Origin: an uncultured euryarchaeote
GTDB taxonomy: Archaea; Thermoplasmatota; Poseidoniia; Poseidoniales; Poseidoniaceae
Length of the DNA: 64,000 bases
Reading direction: 5' to 3'
Assembly: GCA_937892945.1 (NCBI GenBank)
Contig: CALBIL010000059.1
Coordinates: 1 to 64,000 of the forward strand
In this document: positions 51,610-61,603 of the stretch, in pieces
How positions within the stretch are numbered: the stretch's first letter is position 1
How the letters are laid out: each line of letters begins with the position of its first letter
The notes under the pieces: generated by a model
The model's input: only the letters and a program-made list of their open reading frames with translations
Databases searched by the model: none
What the model was told of the DNA's origin: nothing
Translations under genes and position numbers: made by a program

Positions 51610-52050
51610 ATGGCCGAGCCAACATTGTTCGACCGAATCTTGAATAAAACACTTCCATCTCACAAAGTCGCTGAAGATGAATTATGGTATTCTTTCTTAG
51701 ATATTTTTCCGCGACGAGAAGGCCACGCACTTATCATTCCAAAGCAAAGTGTTCAGCGCCTTTCTGATCTTTCCACGCCTATGAGGAATGCTTTATTTGC
51801 TGGGGTAGTTGAAGTTCAAAATATTCTTTCGAAGTATTTCGAAACAGATGATTTCACAGTTTGTATTCACGACGGCCCGTTGGCCGGCCAAGAAGTTTCA
51901 CACGTACACGTGCACGTCATACCTCGCCATTCAGGTGATGGGGGCTCTACCTTACAGGCGATGTGGCCGCATGCTCCTCCGATGGGCGAGGAAGCAGACC
52001 ATGGCATATTGCATACACTTTCTATGAATCTCCAAGAGGTGATACTTTGA
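51610..52050 (+). CDS. HIT family nucleotide-binding protein
   Basis: Histidine-triad protein of 146 residues, a nucleotide hydrolase or transferase of the HINT or Fhit type. The triad is HVHVHVIPR (about 101-109), preceded by a typical DIFPRREGHALIIPK segment. ATG at 51610 is used; an upstream ATG at 51592 adds six residues. Its end overlaps the start of the acyltransferase gene by 4 nt, so the two are coupled. Confidence 0.92.
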   Translation: MAEPTLFDRILNKTLPSHKVAEDELWYSFLDIFPRREGHALIIPKQSVQRLSDLSTPMRNALFAGVVEVQNILSKYFETDDFTVCIHDGPLAGQEVSHVHVHVIPRHSGDGGSTLQAMWPHAPPMGEEADHGILHTLSMNLQEVIL

Positions 52051-53669
52051 CGAATCCACAAGACTCAACCCATACAGATCATCACGGTGAAGATTTGCCT
52101 GTACTTTCAAAGTCGGCAACGAAGATGAAAATGGATAAATTATTATCAACACCGATGCCATCATTCGACGGGACCACTCCTGGTTCCTTTGTTTGGTCGA
52201 ACATAGCGTACTGGATCGCTCGCCGAATCCTTGCAGTTCAGTTTCGAACCAGTGAAGTCACAGGTATCAAAACATTACCTCTGGACCGAGGTAATCTCTG
52301 TTGTGGATGGCACACGAATGGCCTCATAGATCCATTACAAATCGTACTTAAACATCCAAATAATTTCGTAATGGGGGGACGCCATGATTTGGTAACTCGT
52401 CCACTTCTCGGTTGGTGGACTCGAAAGTTAGCAGTACAACCTGTAGTTCGCAAAGCAGAACTTTTACGAGGCGGGTGCAGTGAGGAAGAAGCGACACAAA
52501 TCAACGGTCGTTCACTTTTGATGTTGGCTCAAGGGATTTCAGCAGGCTTTGGCTGTGTGCTGTTTCCCGAAGGCACCAGTCACAACGATTCATCGATGTT
52601 GCGTTTTCGAACCGGACCATTTCGTACTGTTTTTGCTGCAGCCGCCATTGCAAAAGCAGAGGGTAAGCCGATTCCAGCAGTGATTCCAACGGGCTTGCAT
52701 TTTAGGAGACGTGACCATTTTCGAACTGATGTGTGGATTGAATACGGCCCACCACACACCATTCAAGCAGAAGAGATTCCAAACGACCTTGTCGAAGCAG
52801 TATCCCAAGGGAATTGGGTTGAACCTGCGGCAGAGAATGTCTTTGCTCTTCGGGATGCTTTACGACTCAAACTCGTACCACTCACTCCAAACACGCATGA
52901 TTGGAATGAATACAACGCCCTCCATATTTTGGGACACGTCGAGTCTCGGAGGGCGAATCAACCTCTTCGTTCATGGAAGCAAGAAGTCGAAGCTGCACGG
53001 GCTTTCCGCATCTTATTGCAGGTGCCTTTCTCCGATGAACAGATTATTGATAATTCGGAAATACCCGCTATCACAAACCCAGTTATTACACCAGCCAAAG
53101 CCGTTTCAGGATTATTGCAAGCACGACAACTGGATGGCCGAGACCTCAATGTATCTGGTACTGATTTACGTAAAGTCCGCCCTCTACGAGTTTTACAGAA
53201 ATTAGCTAGGTTGCCGTTTTTATTGACCTTACTGCCGATGTTCTTGTTCTGCTTCACCCCTCAAATAGCAGTCGGGAGGCTTCTCGGCGATTCAACCGAT
53301 GAAGGAGTCGATGCTCGAACTTCATATCAGTTTCTGGCAGCAATGTTTGGCTCTCTCATGTTTTGGCCTTTTATGGCATTGGGAGCATTAGGGATTGAAC
53401 ACATGTATCATGATTCGGTAGAATCACTTATCGGTTTTGATTGGCATTCCATATATGGCTCCTCCTCGCTCCATATGACAGCGGCAATGGGCACATTCCT
53501 TCTCGCTCTGTTCCCGTGTTTTTGGCTCAGTGGAAGGACTTCTGTTTTGTTATGGGATGATTGGTGCGACTTCCAACGTGCTCTTCGCCGTTTGAAATTC
53601 GATAAAACAAATCGCCAAAACCTTCGCGGGGCATTGAAAAACCTTCATGCTGAGATGGATGAACTCTAG
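52047..53669 (+). CDS. Glycerolipid-type acyltransferase
   Basis: PlsC-superfamily acyltransferase of about 540 residues. The catalytic block I reads WHTNGLIDPL, a His-x5-Asp form typical of GPAT/DHAPAT-type members, and block III is FPEGTSHN. A hydrophobic segment spans about 415-435 (FLLTLLPMFLFC) and two more follow (about 450-525), so it is membrane bound. It would acylate glycerol or DHAP phosphate with a fatty acyl chain. The start is set at a TTG at 52047 preceded by GAGGTGAT and overlapping the HIT stop; a longer ATG form at 51963 would overlap HIT by 88 nt. Ester-type acylation is unusual in an archaeon. Confidence 0.82.
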   Translation: MTNPQDSTHTDHHGEDLPVLSKSATKMKMDKLLSTPMPSFDGTTPGSFVWSNIAYWIARRILAVQFRTSEVTGIKTLPLDRGNLCCGWHTNGLIDPLQIVLKHPNNFVMGGRHDLVTRPLLGWWTRKLAVQPVVRKAELLRGGCSEEEATQINGRSLLMLAQGISAGFGCVLFPEGTSHNDSSMLRFRTGPFRTVFAAAAIAKAEGKPIPAVIPTGLHFRRRDHFRTDVWIEYGPPHTIQAEEIPNDLVEAVSQGNWVEPAAENVFALRDALRLKLVPLTPNTHDWNEYNALHILGHVESRRANQPLRSWKQEVEAARAFRILLQVPFSDEQIIDNSEIPAITNPVITPAKAVSGLLQARQLDGRDLNVSGTDLRKVRPLRVLQKLARLPFLLTLLPMFLFCFTPQIAVGRLLGDSTDEGVDARTSYQFLAAMFGSLMFWPFMALGALGIEHMYHDSVESLIGFDWHSIYGSSSLHMTAAMGTFLLALFPCFWLSGRTSVLLWDDWCDFQRALRRLKFDKTNRQNLRGALKNLHAEMDEL

Positions 53670-53718
53670 CATCTGAAAAAGGGTGCTCTTCAAACGAGAG
53701 GAGCGTTTGCCCTTCATC

Positions 53719-54366
53719 ATGGCGAGTGAGGAAGTGATTCTCAAAATCCGTAAATGGGTCGAACAAGAACGACTCGTGGCAAAAGAGCAAAAAGATCCAC
53801 GCGCAGAGATTCATTTGCTTATTCGTTACCCTCAAGGCCCGCAAGGGCACATGTTCGCCGTTGTAATTCCAAAAGGGCGAGATCTCGTTGCCGTTTCAAG
53901 TATGACGCGAGTCGATGAAGGCCAACAAAAAGAAATGGCGAATCATATGAAAGAAGATAACGATACATGGCTCGAATGGATTCACGATGTCCGTCTTCAA
54001 TTAATTCGTACCAGTGTCGATTGGGGGATTCACATGGGGCATCAAGGGGACCAAAAAATAGGGCCTCTTCAAGCATTTAATGTGAGTTTACCTCTTTGGT
54101 TTGACGGCTTAACGAAAAACGAATTTATGCACACTCTCCGAAGACTGTGGCTCGCCAAACTTGGTATTATTCACGAAATTAAATTCACACACGGCCCTGG
54201 TGTTGGAAAGCCAGGACCAGTCGATGACTGGGTGAAAGCTAAACAGGAAGGAAAAGACGTTTCTCCAGTGTCAAACGAAGACCCGGACCAGTCGACACAT
54301 CACGAAATCGAATTCGATGAAAAGATGTCCTTTGGCTCTGGTTTTGATCCTTCAGAATGGGCTTAA
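53719..54366 (+). CDS. Unknown soluble protein
   Basis: A 215-residue soluble protein; no named family recognised with confidence. The N-terminal half is a likely alpha/beta domain (EIHLLIRYPQGPQGHMFAVV and RDLVAVSSMTRVDEGQQKEM) and the last 35 residues are acidic and probably disordered. Start at 53719 follows a short polar gap after the acyltransferase; an earlier ATG at 53683 would add 12 residues. No catalytic motif. It lies 49 nt downstream of the acyltransferase and may be co-transcribed. Confidence 0.65.
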   Translation: MASEEVILKIRKWVEQERLVAKEQKDPRAEIHLLIRYPQGPQGHMFAVVIPKGRDLVAVSSMTRVDEGQQKEMANHMKEDNDTWLEWIHDVRLQLIRTSVDWGIHMGHQGDQKIGPLQAFNVSLPLWFDGLTKNEFMHTLRRLWLAKLGIIHEIKFTHGPGVGKPGPVDDWVKAKQEGKDVSPVSNEDPDQSTHHEIEFDEKMSFGSGFDPSEWA

Positions 54367-54475
54367 TGCCTCGATTCTGGCATCTGGTCATTAAATTTAA
54401 AAAATGACTTGAAAGAGTTGCTATTAAGTAGCATGAGGCTGTGCTTTTTTTCAGTATCACCTTGGATGTGTATTT

Positions 54476-57400
54476 ATGGGTCAAAAAATAAAGTCAGTCA
54501 GCCTTGTATCAATTATGTTGCTCTCCGTCCTTTCGACGTTGTTCTTGACAACTCTTACCGCCACAGCAAATACTGTTGTCATCACCGATGCGATTCAAAT
54601 CGTTGACGGTGGAACTTCAGCAGATACACAAACTGCAATCGGCTCAGACAGTGAAGGAAACGTTCACGTCGTGTGGGCTCGCAATAACCTCCATCTTTAC
54701 TATTCCATGATTTCCCCTCGTGGTGAAACATTGATTGATGCGACCCAAATTACGAACCCTGGTCTTCACAAAATCTGGCACCCTGATATGGTTGTCGATG
54801 ACAATGACAAAGTCCACGTCGTGTGGGCCGACAAGTCGGGCCAACACAAAATTGTCTATACTGTTCTCAACCCATGGGCAGCGGCAATGGATGGATCTGC
54901 TTCTGACGACGGGACCCTCTCTGCAATCAACGATCACGTTGTATCAAGCCGTGCTCAAAACCGCGATTGGCCAGCAATCGATGTCGACAGTCAAGGCGGC
55001 ATTCACATTGCTTGGGAAGACTCGTATGACGAACTCGGCCGTTTCTTCAACCAACCTCAAATCTACTACACCATGCTCAGCCCAGATATCAGCACAGGCT
55101 CAGTTATCACGAATTTCGATGACACCTTACTCACGCCGGTTATCGGGCACAAAGGACACCCCGACATCGTCGTCGATGCGAACGATTACGTTCAAATCGC
55201 TTGGGACGATACACGTGGTGGCAAGGTCGAATTGAACTTCATTGTCGACACATCTGGTTCAATGTATTCCGAGTGGGCAGATATCTGCACAGTGGTTTAC
55301 GGCGGAAACTTTGCTTCTGGTGGATACTTCCAAGGTATTAAGCCAATGCTTGAAACTGCAAACATGACCGTTTACGAAACAATTTACGGTCTTGGAAACA
55401 CACTCCCGGGTGCAGCGAGCACGGGTAACTGTGCTGGATACAATCAAAACGCAGGCCCTCGAACAACCGCTCTTGGACAATTCCCAGGTGACGATTCTGG
55501 TGGAATCCGCAAGTTGCCGGGTACTGTTTACAACGGAAACACCTATTCTGGGTACTCTGGCGAAGATTGGGGCCCGGGAAGTAACTGGGCTTGTTTGTCT
55601 TGGAAAGATGCATCTGGCAATGTCCCAGGTAACCCTCCAACACAAGACGATCACAAGTGGAACCCGAATGCTACCAAGATTGTCATCCCAGTTTCCGATG
55701 AAGGTCCTAAAGACGGCGACCCATCTCAACAAGCAGATGACCTGACCGCTATTGAAGAGGCTCACGATAACTGTATCAATGCTGGTGTCATTCCAGTCGG
55801 CCTCTACGGTCAAGGCTACGGTGGCGCTGGAAACATCCAATCCCATTTCATGGACCTTGTCCAATGCCCGAACAGTGTTGTTTCAACTTCAACCCGTAAC
55901 TGCCCGGGCAACACACTCCGAAATTCTGACGCCGGCGGTCAAGCCTACGAATTCCCATCGGGATCCGGCGGTAGCAACGCAATGGCTCTTCTGGTCGAAG
56001 CAATGGTCTACATCTCGACCAACAACTCCCGTGAAATCTACATGTCCGTTCTTGACCCCTATGGTAAGATGAACAACGACCCAACATGGACGCCCGGCGC
56101 ATCTGGCCACTCAATCGTTAGTGGTTCATATGCCGAAGATACCGGTGCTGGTGCAGACGGTCACCTTGTCGTTGTCAACGACACTCGAGTCACGATTGAT
56201 GACGCGTACTCTTTCCACCCTTCAATCGGCGTAGACATGCAAGGCAACACGCACATTGCTTGGATGGACGGCCGGAACTATGGTTTCGAAAAGGGCGTCA
56301 ATTACGAAGTCTTCTACACCAAACTTCGCTTGCAAGGCGCAGGTGCTTGGGATGGAGCAGATGAAGGACTTTCCACCTACGCAATTAAGAAAATTCAGGA
56401 CACTCCAATTTCAAACGTCGAAACAAACGCTGGACTCCCAGGTAACCGCCCATACGGCGGTAACTCTGTTTTCCCTGCTCTTTTGACCGACGATCAAAAC
56501 AACATCCACATAGCTTGGGTTGATTCAGGAAACGCAACAGCAGATGAAGAAATCCTCTACACCCGTTTGAATTCTACCGACCTCACTGGGCCTGGTATTA
56601 CTGCATTAGATTCTTGGGAAGCCGTTGCAGTCACTTCCTGGGCAAGTAACAAACTTGGCCCAAATTCAGGCAGCCAACCAAGCATTGGAATGCCTCCAGC
56701 ATTCTCCAATGACTTGGGCAGTGGTGCGCATATTGCTTGGTCCGATAGCAACAAGTGCAGTGAGGAGGCCAATAACAATCGCTTTACGATTTGTTATTCA
56801 CACGTCCTCACTGGTCAAGTCGATGTTGAATTCCAAGATGGAGAAACATTCTATCACGTGATTGAACCCGGAGAACAAACCATCTACAACATGACAATGA
56901 ACAATTCGACACCAGGTCCAAAAGACCTCGTCGCAGACACGTTCGGACTCAACATCTCTGGAGTCCCTCAGAATTGGACGGCGACATTGTTCTTCGCCGA
57001 CAACCACACAACCATCATGCCAGATACCGCCATCTTCCTTGAGGGTGGAGAAGATATTCGCTTCTACATGCGCATTCGTGCTCCATCTGTTTACCAAGCT
57101 GATGCAGACCAACTTGCCGATATTACAGTGACTGCGAAATCGTACAAAGATCCTGCGATTCAATCTGATATTATTACCCGTACGCTCATGGACGTCGTGC
57201 ACGGAATAAACCTCGATACTTCACACAGTATGGCTGATGTTGAACAAGGACAAACAGCGATTTTCTCGATTACAATTACCAATACGGGGAACGTCAATGA
57301 CCGATTTATCTTCTGGGACCCATACACTTTGGAAGGCCAGCAAGAATGGCTCTTGCCGTTTAATTGGGGCGTTACTTTCCCGACCAGTGTTGAATTAGAC

Positions 57401-59563
57401 CCTGGGCAGTCGGTGACAAAGAACCTTGAAATTCTTGTCCCAACTTCCGAAGATCCCGGCGCGTTTGTGATTTATCTCAAAGGTTGGTCCGAAGGTGAAC
57501 CGATTAAATCCATCGAAAAAGGAACGTATGATGTTCTCGAACTCGGAGTATTCGTATCCATTCGTTCAACTGGAAACATCGTCATGGAAATATTTGATAC
57601 CAGTGAATACGTTGACCCCGGAGAATGTGCGACCTATCCAATTGATGTCACTAAGAATTTCGATTCTGGAAATCTAGTGTTTGTGACCCCAGGTGCGCCT
57701 GATGTGAAACCAGACACCATCTCGATGGATGCATGGAGAGTCGATAACTGGGTTTTGACCCTTGACTTCTCCAATGCCCCCGGCGGTAACTCCGAGGACA
57801 TGAGCGAACCAAGAGCTTGGACTATCCCTCCAGGCGCAGAGTTCGTCACTTACGAAGTTAGCGTAGAAGTTTGTGCTCCAACGGGCGCCTCTGCCGGTCT
57901 TGGACCTGCAGTGATTCTCAAAGCATACCTCGACGGATACCCACGGATTTCAGCCTCAAAGATTCTTTCAACCAACGTCAACCACGTGTACTCCCTGATT
58001 GCAGATGCTGGCATTGCTGATGAAGATATGATGACGCTCAATGGCCAAGAAGTCCTTCCAGTGAATCCTGGTCAACAAATCACTCTACCAACCACGGTTA
58101 TGAACCTCGGCAACGGACCAGATCGGTTTGATTACCGTCTTGCTCGTGTGACTGACCCAGCAGGCGTTGATGTCATTTGGGACATTGAAGTTCCCCGTGA
58201 AACACTTAAGGAATTATCCCGAGATACCGACCAACTTTTCGAGATTAACATGAATGTTCCAGAACAAGTTGAAGCAGGCGTATACATGGTTGTCTTCCAG
58301 ACCTTCTCTGAAGAATCATATCCCGATTACGAAGGCCGACTTACTCGACTACGCTATACCCAGTCTATCCCGGTTTATGTTCAAGAATTCTATGACATGC
58401 AGATCAGTATGGACGCAACAGTCGATAATGCCATCAAGACTTCTGCCCCAGGACGCATTGTTCGTTTTGAATTGAACATCACCAACAATGGAAACGTTCC
58501 TGATTGGCCAACACTCAACAATCACACTGCTAACCGTGATGGTGAAGCATTGATTTGGAGTGAATTACCTGGCATGGGCGCACTTGATGGTTGGGCTGTC
58601 GAATGGCGCTTGGTGAAGCAAATTGGAACCGACTTGACAACCGAAGAAGAATGTGAAACGGTTGCCTCAATCGCCACAATCACTGGAGATGAAGACGCAG
58701 CAATCGACCCCGCCACAGTCTTTGCTGATTTGAGTGATCGTTGCGTTTATCTCGAATCTGATGATCGGTATTTCATGCCAATGATGGACCCTTACACGAC
58801 TTACCCGGTTGTAGCGATTGTTAATATCGCACCTTCCGCAAAACTCGATACCCGTAGCATTGGCCTCAAGGTCGTTTCAAAGATGGGCAATATGCTCGAA
58901 GGTGGCGACCACGATGATTCACCATCCTGGGCTGCTGAGAATCTCGATACCAATGAATTTGTAGTCACACTCCGATTGCGCGCTCCAAACTTGGTTATTT
59001 CTCAGGTTACTGCATCTGATTTCGTTGGTGATGTTGATTCAACCATCCCAATACGGGTTGTTCTACAAAACAACGGAAATACACATGCAACGGATATTGA
59101 AATTGTCCTGTGTGAGTATCCAGATTCTGATGTTGACACGCTCAATGAGATTAAGAAGAATGGATGCGCTGATGAAAACATCGTCATGCGTCAAGTCATT
59201 GGAGCTCTTCTTGCCCCCGACGATTCTGAAGATTACAAGGAAATCGAATTGGTACTCCTCTATCCAGTATCAGCAGGTAGCCATGGCGTCTATGTCGTTG
59301 TTGATCCTTCCAATTCTATCGTTGAAACACAAGAAAGTGATAACATCAAACGTGTAGAAAATGAGTTGAAATCAAGCGGCGGTATTTTGGACGTTGCAGG
59401 TGAAGTCGTTGGTAAAACAGCCCTTCCATTTGCAGTGATTCTCTTGACACTCGCATTGTTCGGCGTGGTTTTCCTCGTTGGACGTGGACGACGACAAGAT
59501 GTCCTGGACCGAAAGGCTGAGCAATCTTCTCTTGTATCGGTCTTGGCCGGTAGTGAGTCCTGA
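54476..59563 (+). CDS. Giant surface protein with VWA domain nested in a beta-propeller
   Basis: A 1695-residue secreted protein. A signal peptide (about 8-32) leads to a propeller with blades marked by H-I/V-A/V-W-x-D/N (for example GNVHVVWARN, GGIHIAWEDS, NTHIAWMDGR, NNIHIAWVDS). Inside one blade (about residues 250-515) a von Willebrand A-like domain is inserted, with the MIDAS motif DTSGSM at 258-263, after which the blade continues with STNNSREIYMSVLD. Several Ig-like/NEW3-type domains follow (about 790-1500) and a CARDB-like domain (about 1505-1620). One C-terminal membrane segment (PFAVILLTLALFGVVFLVG) and a short basic tail anchor it. It probably binds metal-dependent ligands at the cell surface. 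Confidence 0.85.
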   Translation: MGQKIKSVSLVSIMLLSVLSTLFLTTLTATANTVVITDAIQIVDGGTSADTQTAIGSDSEGNVHVVWARNNLHLYYSMISPRGETLIDATQITNPGLHKIWHPDMVVDDNDKVHVVWADKSGQHKIVYTVLNPWAAAMDGSASDDGTLSAINDHVVSSRAQNRDWPAIDVDSQGGIHIAWEDSYDELGRFFNQPQIYYTMLSPDISTGSVITNFDDTLLTPVIGHKGHPDIVVDANDYVQIAWDDTRGGKVELNFIVDTSGSMYSEWADICTVVYGGNFASGGYFQGIKPMLETANMTVYETIYGLGNTLPGAASTGNCAGYNQNAGPRTTALGQFPGDDSGGIRKLPGTVYNGNTYSGYSGEDWGPGSNWACLSWKDASGNVPGNPPTQDDHKWNPNATKIVIPVSDEGPKDGDPSQQADDLTAIEEAHDNCINAGVIPVGLYGQGYGGAGNIQSHFMDLVQCPNSVVSTSTRNCPGNTLRNSDAGGQAYEFPSGSGGSNAMALLVEAMVYISTNNSREIYMSVLDPYGKMNNDPTWTPGASGHSIVSGSYAEDTGAGADGHLVVVNDTRVTIDDAYSFHPSIGVDMQGNTHIAWMDGRNYGFEKGVNYEVFYTKLRLQGAGAWDGADEGLSTYAIKKIQDTPISNVETNAGLPGNRPYGGNSVFPALLTDDQNNIHIAWVDSGNATADEEILYTRLNSTDLTGPGITALDSWEAVAVTSWASNKLGPNSGSQPSIGMPPAFSNDLGSGAHIAWSDSNKCSEEANNNRFTICYSHVLTGQVDVEFQDGETFYHVIEPGEQTIYNMTMNNSTPGPKDLVADTFGLNISGVPQNWTATLFFADNHTTIMPDTAIFLEGGEDIRFYMRIRAPSVYQADADQLADITVTAKSYKDPAIQSDIITRTLMDVVHGINLDTSHSMADVEQGQTAIFSITITNTGNVNDRFIFWDPYTLEGQQEWLLPFNWGVTFPTSVELDPGQSVTKNLEILVPTSEDPGAFVIYLKGWSEGEPIKSIEKGTYDVLELGVFVSIRSTGNIVMEIFDTSEYVDPGECATYPIDVTKNFDSGNLVFVTPGAPDVKPDTISMDAWRVDNWVLTLDFSNAPGGNSEDMSEPRAWTIPPGAEFVTYEVSVEVCAPTGASAGLGPAVILKAYLDGYPRISASKILSTNVNHVYSLIADAGIADEDMMTLNGQEVLPVNPGQQITLPTTVMNLGNGPDRFDYRLARVTDPAGVDVIWDIEVPRETLKELSRDTDQLFEINMNVPEQVEAGVYMVVFQTFSEESYPDYEGRLTRLRYTQSIPVYVQEFYDMQISMDATVDNAIKTSAPGRIVRFELNITNNGNVPDWPTLNNHTANRDGEALIWSELPGMGALDGWAVEWRLVKQIGTDLTTEEECETVASIATITGDEDAAIDPATVFADLSDRCVYLESDDRYFMPMMDPYTTYPVVAIVNIAPSAKLDTRSIGLKVVSKMGNMLEGGDHDDSPSWAAENLDTNEFVVTLRLRAPNLVISQVTASDFVGDVDSTIPIRVVLQNNGNTHATDIEIVLCEYPDSDVDTLNEIKKNGCADENIVMRQVIGALLAPDDSEDYKEIELVLLYPVSAGSHGVYVVVDPSNSIVETQESDNIKRVENELKSSGGILDVAGEVVGKTALPFAVILLTLALFGVVFLVGRGRRQDVLDRKAEQSSLVSVLAGSES

Positions 59564-59575
59564 TTCGGCAGAACC

Positions 59576-60439
59576 TCACTCCTTCTTTCGAGGAAGTGAG
59601 CCAAGCCAGAATCGGAGGTCGGAGTTGTTTGGAACAGCGATGACATGCCCAGCACGATCTGATAACTGTCGTTCAAGCCGGCTTCGAACCTCATCGAGTA
59701 GGGTTGCCATTTCGCTTTGCCCGAGTTGTAATTCTCTACGCAAATCGGTAAGGTCCAACTTACGTTCAGGCGCTTCGATAATACTGTGAACCATGGTTCG
59801 TTGTTGGTAATGGTCAAAATCGGCATCAACTCCTGCAGATATACGGTTTCGAATGTGCTGATGCAAAGCAATAACAGCATCTCTCTGAGCATCGATTCCT
59901 TCGAGTACGCCGTTGAGGTGCTGAATGTGAGCCATCCCTTCGCCAACAGAGATTTTCTTACGCCCGCTTACGGATTTAACGACCTGCTCAGTCGTAGCAG
60001 GCAAACGATTGGAGAGTCGCATTGGACCTCCTGCTGGTAGGCTTCGTTGTTCGCAAAGGAATAAGTCAGGCCCGAGGTCAATCCGTAAAGAAATCGATTG
60101 CTGGACACTGTAAATGGTCCTTGGAGGCCCGCCTTTCTCACTTGCTACTTTCATTTTGGTTACAAAATTTCCACGCTCTAATTCGCGTAAATGTTTGACA
60201 ATTGCTTGCTGACTCACATTGAGTAAATCAGCAAGTTGCATAGGGTAGTGTGGTTCACGAACTAACCGCTCGAGAATCTGCCGGCGTAGCTTGTTTTGAA
60301 GCAGGGTTAGGGCGGTGTCAATATCTTCCACACTGGTCAACTCGGAGTTAACTAGACATAACCACCCTTTGAATCCGTCGCTCGATACAAACCTCTTCCA
60401 CCTCAATGAGGGAAGCTTTACAGTTTCCACTCTGCTCAT
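59576..60439 (-). CDS. ArsR-like winged-helix regulator with C-terminal ligand region
   Basis: Transcription factor of 287 residues. An ArsR-like winged helix (about 45-110) includes LRRQILERLVREPHYPMQL and VSQQAIVKHLRELERGNFVT, with the recognition helix within. The rest is helical and may bind a ligand or mediate dimers. The ATG at 60439 gives about 40 residues before the DNA-binding domain; a GTG near 60330 would remove most of them. The convergent neighbour is the giant surface gene (12 nt between stops), so it may regulate nearby envelope genes; untested. Confidence 0.8.
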   Translation of the reverse strand: MSRVETVKLPSLRWKRFVSSDGFKGWLCLVNSELTSVEDIDTALTLLQNKLRRQILERLVREPHYPMQLADLLNVSQQAIVKHLRELERGNFVTKMKVASEKGGPPRTIYSVQQSISLRIDLGPDLFLCEQRSLPAGGPMRLSNRLPATTEQVVKSVSGRKKISVGEGMAHIQHLNGVLEGIDAQRDAVIALHQHIRNRISAGVDADFDHYQQRTMVHSIIEAPERKLDLTDLRRELQLGQSEMATLLDEVRSRLERQLSDRAGHVIAVPNNSDLRFWLGSLPRKKE

Positions 60440-60526
60440 TCAACAAAGGTATCGAGAACTTGACGAATGTAAATGAGAGAAAAGCGATCAGCATGCAACC
60501 TAACTTGAAGACAGTCCGACAGGTCT

Positions 60527-61561
60527 TCACAATTCGTCCCAAGCCGACCAATTATCAGAGCCAGTCTTCTCCTCTTTCGTTTCGGTTTTTTTTGAGCGAG
60601 AAGGTAGGGTAGGAGACTTCCGAGTTTCGTTGGTACCCCCAGTATCCCAATCTGAAATTTCAACAATATTTGCGACAGGACGTTCGACTGCTTTTGTGGT
60701 GGGTGTCGGTGAATCAGCAAAAGGGTCATCGACCTGAGGGACTTTTTCAGGAGCATCCCCTCGCATGAAAGCATAGACTTGTTCAGTTGTCATGAGGGTT
60801 CCTTGCATAACATCCTTCGACCCATCAACAAACCCATCATCATTTTCTGTGATTTCTCCTTCGTCTTCATTCTTAGCACCCATGTAAAGTGGGCTGTTCA
60901 CATCATGTAATGCTGCTAACATTTCTTCTTGAGTTTCAAATGATTGAAGTAATTCCTCATCCCGGCTGATTACTCTTATTGAGCCATGAATCGCATGACT
61001 ACGGGCTGAATAGGCCAGTATACCAGCGAGAGGGAGGAAAAGAAAACCTAAGCAGCATATTCCGAATCCAAACACCAATCCACTCGACTCCAGGAGTTTA
61101 AATTCTTGCCAATCGGAAATCGGTACAATCCAAACCGTTTGGCTTTCACATCCTTCATTACACGTACTTTGAGCAAGGATTTCACCATTTTCTTCAACGT
61201 TCCATTCTTCATGGATTTCAAAAGCCACTCCATCGGAAGGCATTGGAGCCCAATCCGAAAAACACGATTTTGGTGAAAGGTCTTCAGTCGCTGCAGCAGA
61301 GCCATCAATTGGAGTTAAGCTGACCGTCATGTCTCCCTTGCCTTCTAAGACAATGGCCATATAGCAACCCTCCTCTTGAACATCAAAGGTTACTGAGTTC
61401 TCTCCTTCAATTTCAGCGATGGATAGTATTCTTGGGTCGTAAACCGAATCAATTGTCTCTTTTTGTGTAGAAACAAGTATGGTTCCAATGACGAGGAAAA
61501 GAGCACCTAGAATTGCCAAGCGCGAAGCCCAAGGGGACTTTTGCGATGCCCCCTCTGCCAT
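60527..61561 (-). CDS. Membrane protein with extracellular Cys-containing domain
   Basis: A 344-residue protein with an N-terminal membrane segment (about 13-31), an exposed domain (about 35-160) with Cys pairs (EEGCYMA, SCFSDW and CNEGC), a second membrane segment (about 165-190, LVFGFGICCLGFLFLPLAGILAY) and a charged cytosolic tail rich in Asp, Glu and Pro. No family recognised. It lies 43 nt downstream of top6A on the same strand but is probably unrelated to topoisomerase. Confidence 0.7.
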   Translation of the reverse strand: MAEGASQKSPWASRLAILGALFLVIGTILVSTQKETIDSVYDPRILSIAEIEGENSVTFDVQEEGCYMAIVLEGKGDMTVSLTPIDGSAAATEDLSPKSCFSDWAPMPSDGVAFEIHEEWNVEENGEILAQSTCNEGCESQTVWIVPISDWQEFKLLESSGLVFGFGICCLGFLFLPLAGILAYSARSHAIHGSIRVISRDEELLQSFETQEEMLAALHDVNSPLYMGAKNEDEGEITENDDGFVDGSKDVMQGTLMTTEQVYAFMRGDAPEKVPQVDDPFADSPTPTTKAVERPVANIVEISDWDTGGTNETRKSPTLPSRSKKTETKEEKTGSDNWSAWDEL

Positions 61562-61603
61562 GGTCTATCCTCAGCCTTCTTCCTCAATGAATCCTTGCGC
61601 AGA

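Noticed and set aside
55259..55864. 201-codon open frame on the minus strand inside the giant surface gene
   Set aside because: Antisense to the VWA region; no start context or recognisable family.
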